DNA of 64,000 bases, taken from contig JAOHKZ010000004.1 of assembly GCA_028101545.1 (NCBI GenBank), positions 29,313-93,312 of the forward strand, read 5' to 3'. Below, piece by piece: positions 60,491 to 64,000 of this stretch. The translations under genes were made by a program, and so were the position numbers. Source of the DNA: Opitutales bacterium. Its GTDB lineage: Bacteria; Verrucomicrobiota; Verrucomicrobiia; Opitutales; Seribacteraceae. The notes below the pieces were generated by a model that did no database searches, was not told the DNA's origin, and saw only the letters and a list, made by a program, of their open reading frames with translations. Position 1 is the first letter of the stretch, and each line of letters starts with the position of its first letter.

Positions 60491-63433
60491 TTAATCGAGG
60501 TAAACAAATTCGTTGAGGTTTAAAGCCAGCAGGGCAAAGCGGTCCAGTGCTTCGTCATGCGAAAGACTGAATTTACTTTTCATATTTTTCATCATTTCAA
60601 CACCGGCATTAATTTCCTCCGTTTGGGGAGTCCGTGAAAAAATAAGTTTAAGTGCGTGTTCAACTTGCTTGCCTGGTTCTTTTCCCGCCTCTGTTCTCAG
60701 TCGATTCGCAAACGATTTGGCTGCATCATTCATAAATTTTCCGTTGAGCATATTGAGAGCCTGTGTGGGAACCGTGGTATTAAACCTAACCGGGCAGGTG
60801 GAGTCGGTATCGGCCATGTCGTGGTTGAGTAGAAGGGGGACTTGCATGGAACGCATCACCTTAACATATACGCTTCTACGGTTTGCTTGTTCCGGGGTGG
60901 AGGCTCCCCAGCCTTTTCCTTTAATCGAGGAACCGGCTAGAATGATATCGGGCACGGGAGGAGTGACGCTTGGCCCGCCGAGTTGAAGGTTAATCGTACC
61001 ACAGGCAGCCAGTACTGCGTCCCTTACTTCTTCCGAGGTCAATCTCCTCATATCATAGCGCCACAAGGATTGATTTAACGGATCTTTCTGTAAGGCCAAA
61101 TCATTGGGTTTGGAAGATCTTTTGTAAGCTTCACTGGACATAATTAGACGGTGCATATCCTTTATGTTCCAACCTGATTCCATAAATTGAATGGCAAGCC
61201 AATCAAGCAGTTTGGGATGAGTTGGCGGAGTGCCCTGAAATCCAAAATCACTCGAGCTTTCCACAATTCCACGTCCGAAATGATATTGCCAGATCCGGTT
61301 TACCATCACCCTCGCTGAAATCGGGTTATCTTTGGAGCCAATCCATTCAGCCAGGGAGGTTCTTCTCCCGGACGATTTGGCAAGCTTTGAAATAACTGGT
61401 TCTGGTGGGCTTAGCACTGCGGGGAATGCTGGGAAAACTTCCTCACCTTCCAAGGCTGGGTTTCCCCGGCGAAGTATTTTTGTTACCCGCTCCCCATGCT
61501 CTCCAACCGCAAGCACTTTATAGTAATCAGATTTGGGTTTTGTGGGTAAGTGTCTTTCAAGATCTCGAATTCTCGCTTTGTATTGCTTGTATGGACCGTC
61601 TCCCATCAACTTGGTGGCGTGCTTGCGTATGAGCCCAACAAGATCAACGGCTTCTTCAAAACATTCGAGTCCCAAATCAATAAATTGTCCGCCCACGGTT
61701 TGTTTGCAGTGCACCGCCACAACATTTTTACCGGTTTGAAGCACATCTGCACTAGCACGGCTAATGTCATGTGTCTGGTATCTGGACACATGGCCTGTAT
61801 TTTGAAAAACGAGTTTACCGTTTAAATAAACTTCCACATCCTCATCGTGATGAAGGGTCATCTGTAAAGTTTTAGGAATGGCAGCAAGCCGGAAGGTGGT
61901 CCTCATCCATATATCCTTGCTATTCCAAACGGTGCGAACCTGGGAGCCCGGTGTTCCCCTAGTCCCAAAACCGCCCATCCCACTTTTCCAATCTTTATCA
62001 TCAAACCCAACCTCAATCCAATCAGAAGGAGGGCGTCTTTCCAGATAACTCCATTGGGTTCCTTTACCGGTTGCATTTTGTAGTAATATAACTGGCTTGG
62101 CCCGGACTTTCTCTGACTTGAGAATCGAAATATCGCTATCGTATTTGGTCAGAAATTTCTCTTCAAAATCAACAATTTGCTTCTGCAAATGATTTCTTTG
62201 TCTGTTCCATACTTCAATTTCCTTTTGGTAAGTGACATTCCCGATAGAATCTTTTACCTCCACTATATTTGCTTCCCGTTTTCCATGCGGTGTAATATTC
62301 GCAAAAAAGGAAAGCATGGAATAATAGTCTTTAGTTGGAATTGGATCGATTTTATGGTCGTGGCATCTGGCACAGCCAACGGTCATCCCGAGGAAGACTT
62401 CCGTGGTGGTCCGTACAATATCATCCAGATAATCAAACCGTGCCAGTACCCGGTCAGCGGGTTCATCATCCCATATCCCCAGTCGGTGAAATCCAGTTGC
62501 GGTAACTGCGGCAGCACTTGGGTTTTCGATTTCATCCCCGGCTAGTTGCTCAAGAATGAACTGGTCGTAAGGTATGTTTTGGTTAAACGAATTAATCACA
62601 TAATCCCGGTAGCGCCATGCCTGCGGTTTATCTCCGTCCCTTTCATATCCATTCGTTTCTGCGTAGCGAACCAGATCGAGCCAATGCCTTCCCCATTTTT
62701 CTCCGTAGTGGGGGGAGGAGAGGAGTTGGTCGACCAGTTGGTTAAATTTTTTGGGCTCTTTGTTGGATACATAAGCATTCACCTCATCGGGAGTGGGGGG
62801 AAGTCCGATCAAATCATAATACATCCTCCTAATTAAGGTATGATCTTCCGCAGGTGGATTACCCGGCAAATTTTGTTCGGCAAGCTTGGCATGGATAAAC
62901 CGGTCGATCGGGCTATCATATTCGGGAACATTTGGAACCTCAGGTAGAGTGGGCTTCTTAAATGCCCAGTGAGATTTGGTAATCTCATTTACCTGGGTTG
63001 TATTGGCATGACTGTGGTCAATTTTTGGTTCAATCTCATCCTCTTTGGGAAAGGGAAGCCCGATCTCAATCCACTTGGCTAGGGCATCAATTTTATTTTT
63101 GGGCAGTTTTCCAATTGGGGGCATCTGATGATCTTCATCCTTGTAGGAAACCATCTTCATCATCAAGCTGGCTGATGGATTTTCCAAATCAACTGCCGGT
63201 CCGACTTCTCCTCCCTTGAGTACACCTTCTCTTGTGGTGAGAACCAATTCTGCCCGTATTTTATCTGCCCCGTGACATTTCCAGCAGTTTTCTTCGAGCA
63301 GGGGTTTGATTTCTTTTTTCCACAAGGCAATTCCGTTCTCAGCAATTAGGTTTTGAGTAAGCAGACAAATCGGCAAAAGGATATAGATGCTTATTCGCAA
63401 ACTAGAATAGAAACTTCTGAGGAACTTATTCAT
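60491..63433 (-). CDS. PSCyt1-DUF1549-DUF1553 (PSD1) planctomycete-type cytochrome protein
   Basis: A 980-residue secreted protein. After a signal peptide comes a cytochrome c-like domain with one heme-binding motif, Cys50-x2-Cys53-His54 (CWKCH), and a PPIGKLP-type Met region. It is followed by DUF1549 (PSCyt2, with RRMYYDLIGLPPTPDEVNAY and LDLVRYAETNGYERDGD), a beta-sandwich insert around 480-610 (LHHDEDVEVYLNGKLVFQN), and DUF1553 (PSD1; WIGSKDNPISARVMVNRIWQ). The insert resembles a carbohydrate-binding or galactose-binding-like fold. Probably a periplasmic redox protein; role unknown. It pairs with the DUF1501 gene. Confidence 0.92.
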   Translation of the reverse strand: MNKFLRSFYSSLRISIYILLPICLLTQNLIAENGIALWKKEIKPLLEENCWKCHGADKIRAELVLTTREGVLKGGEVGPAVDLENPSASLMMKMVSYKDEDHQMPPIGKLPKNKIDALAKWIEIGLPFPKEDEIEPKIDHSHANTTQVNEITKSHWAFKKPTLPEVPNVPEYDSPIDRFIHAKLAEQNLPGNPPAEDHTLIRRMYYDLIGLPPTPDEVNAYVSNKEPKKFNQLVDQLLSSPHYGEKWGRHWLDLVRYAETNGYERDGDKPQAWRYRDYVINSFNQNIPYDQFILEQLAGDEIENPSAAAVTATGFHRLGIWDDEPADRVLARFDYLDDIVRTTTEVFLGMTVGCARCHDHKIDPIPTKDYYSMLSFFANITPHGKREANIVEVKDSIGNVTYQKEIEVWNRQRNHLQKQIVDFEEKFLTKYDSDISILKSEKVRAKPVILLQNATGKGTQWSYLERRPPSDWIEVGFDDKDWKSGMGGFGTRGTPGSQVRTVWNSKDIWMRTTFRLAAIPKTLQMTLHHDEDVEVYLNGKLVFQNTGHVSRYQTHDISRASADVLQTGKNVVAVHCKQTVGGQFIDLGLECFEEAVDLVGLIRKHATKLMGDGPYKQYKARIRDLERHLPTKPKSDYYKVLAVGEHGERVTKILRRGNPALEGEEVFPAFPAVLSPPEPVISKLAKSSGRRTSLAEWIGSKDNPISARVMVNRIWQYHFGRGIVESSSDFGFQGTPPTHPKLLDWLAIQFMESGWNIKDMHRLIMSSEAYKRSSKPNDLALQKDPLNQSLWRYDMRRLTSEEVRDAVLAACGTINLQLGGPSVTPPVPDIILAGSSIKGKGWGASTPEQANRRSVYVKVMRSMQVPLLLNHDMADTDSTCPVRFNTTVPTQALNMLNGKFMNDAAKSFANRLRTEAGKEPGKQVEHALKLIFSRTPQTEEINAGVEMMKNMKSKFSLSHDEALDRFALLALNLNEFVYLD

Positions 63434-63475
63434 TAGAATTAATTTATGCTTATATTTCAGCTGGGCAACATGGTC

Positions 63476-64000
63476 CTACGCCACGGCTAAAGAAAGATAA
63501 CCGAGGTTGGTGGAAATTTCATCGGCTGCCTGTTTGATTAACCGGCCAGTATGTTCGATGTTTTCCTCACCCATTCGGCCTGAAGGAGCGACTAACCAGA
63601 TTGCCCCTGCAATATTATTTTTTTTGTTCCTTACCACAGCACCAATACAAATTTGACCTTCCATTTCCTCTTCTCTATCCACTGCATAGCCAAGCTGGCG
63701 TACATGGATAAGTTCTTTTCTCAACTTCGCTTGGGTGGTTATGGTTTTGGTTGTGAAGCGGGTCAGTTTGAGTCTTGAAACGATTCGCCCGGATTCTTCA
63801 TCAGAAAGAGAAGCTAAGTATGCCTTACCCGGGGCCGAAGTGTGTAATGGAAAGCGCAAGCCAGGTTTTACCTTAAAGCTGAAATTGTGCAGGCCATCAA
63901 TTTGTTCCAACACAATTCCCTCATCCTCCACAATGGTACCGGCCAACATACTTTCTCGGGTTTCATCTCTCAGGTTATATAAGTATGGAGTAACGGATTC
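63476..64000 (-). CDS. IclR family transcriptional regulator, 5' end cut by window edge
   Basis: The frame is open to the right edge, 17 codons beyond the first internal ATG at 63949, so the N-terminus with the helix-turn-helix is outside the window. The visible 174 residues are the IclR effector-binding domain: NLRDETRES, then VVxLEQIDG-like strand, RFPLHTSAPGKAYLA with the diagnostic PLH-x-A-x-GKA motif, and VDREEEMEGQICIGAVVRN. Effectors of this family are often sugar or aromatic acids. It lies upstream of the PSCyt1/PSD1 gene in the same direction, so it might regulate the glycan genes (inference). Confidence 0.88.
   Translation of the reverse strand, partial: ESVTPYLYNLRDETRESMLAGTIVEDEGIVLEQIDGLHNFSFKVKPGLRFPLHTSAPGKAYLASLSDEESGRIVSRLKLTRFTTKTITTQAKLRKELIHVRQLGYAVDREEEMEGQICIGAVVRNKKNNIAGAIWLVAPSGRMGEENIEHTGRLIKQAADEISTNLGYLSLAVA

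Noticed and set aside
1-64000. tRNA, rRNA, CRISPR, insertion sequence, integrase or prophage signals
   Set aside because: All gaps were read on both strands; no cloverleaf, direct-repeat array, transposase or terminal inverted repeat was recognised. A covariance-model scan was not possible.

Overview
The window looks like chromosomal DNA of a heterotrophic bacterium of the Planctomycetes-Verrucomicrobia-Chlamydiae (PVC) group, most likely a Verrucomicrobiota member of the Opitutae type. This is inferred from gene content: a DUF1501 protein beside a large PSCyt1/PSD1-type (DUF1549/DUF1553) protein, three formylglycine sulfatases, a DUF1080-type lipoprotein, Tat-tagged TIM-barrel and SGNH proteins, and a metal-transport operon whose permease carries a DtxR-like tail as in chlamydial YtgCR. 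No rRNA, tRNA, CRISPR array, insertion sequence or phage gene was seen. The DNA is AT-rich by eye, less so from about 42 kb onward.

Regions: (1) 1-6.6 kb: a HupE/UreJ-type membrane protein cut by the left edge, a small secreted Lys/Cys protein with a clear terminator, and a manganese/iron ABC importer operon on the minus strand (binding protein, ATPase, permease-DtxR fusion, permease). A stand-alone DtxR/MntR repressor is divergent from it; a palindrome overlaps the importer promoter between them. (2) 6.8-11.9 kb: a sugar isomerase-like protein and two Gfo/Idh/MocA dehydrogenases, a small Lys/Arg-rich protein, a small secreted protein and an OGG1-type DNA glycosylase. (3) 12.0-15.4 kb: a circularly permuted ATP-grasp / alpha-E / transglutaminase operon behind an excellent sigma-54 promoter match. 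(4) 15.4-27.8 kb: two divergent oligopeptide ABC importers, one with a fused double ATPase, the other Yej/Opp-like with a pair of canonical EF-hand loops in the first periplasmic region of its permease.

(5) 27.9-35.2 kb: an envelope operon of three large secreted TPR-like proteins (the middle one split by an in-frame stop), an ExbB/TolQ-like protein with a signal peptide, two ExbD/TolR-like proteins and a glyoxalase-family protein. (6) 35.4-42 kb: a DUF1080-like lipoprotein, a small coiled-coil secreted protein, RlmN, a hydrolase fusion, an SGNH hydrolase and a TIM-barrel protein. (7) 42-51 kb: a decayed gene fragment, a sulfatase convergent with a SulP transporter, a MYG1-family protein, a predicted beta-propeller, an FG-GAP protein and an ABC-F ATPase.

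(8) 51.3-64 kb: a polysaccharide or glycoside degradation region: TIM-barrel protein, GH36-like alpha-galactosidase, then a translationally coupled run of sulfatase, sulfatase, SGNH esterase and PfkB sugar kinase. Facing it are DUF1501 and PSCyt1/PSD1 genes and an IclR-type regulator cut by the right edge. Together these suggest desulfation, deacylation, glycosidic cleavage and phosphorylation of algal or similar sugars, with peptide uptake elsewhere in the window. The least conventional items are the EF-hand permease, the sigma-54 ATP-grasp operon, the permease-repressor fusion and the TPR-EF-hand-ExbBD operon.
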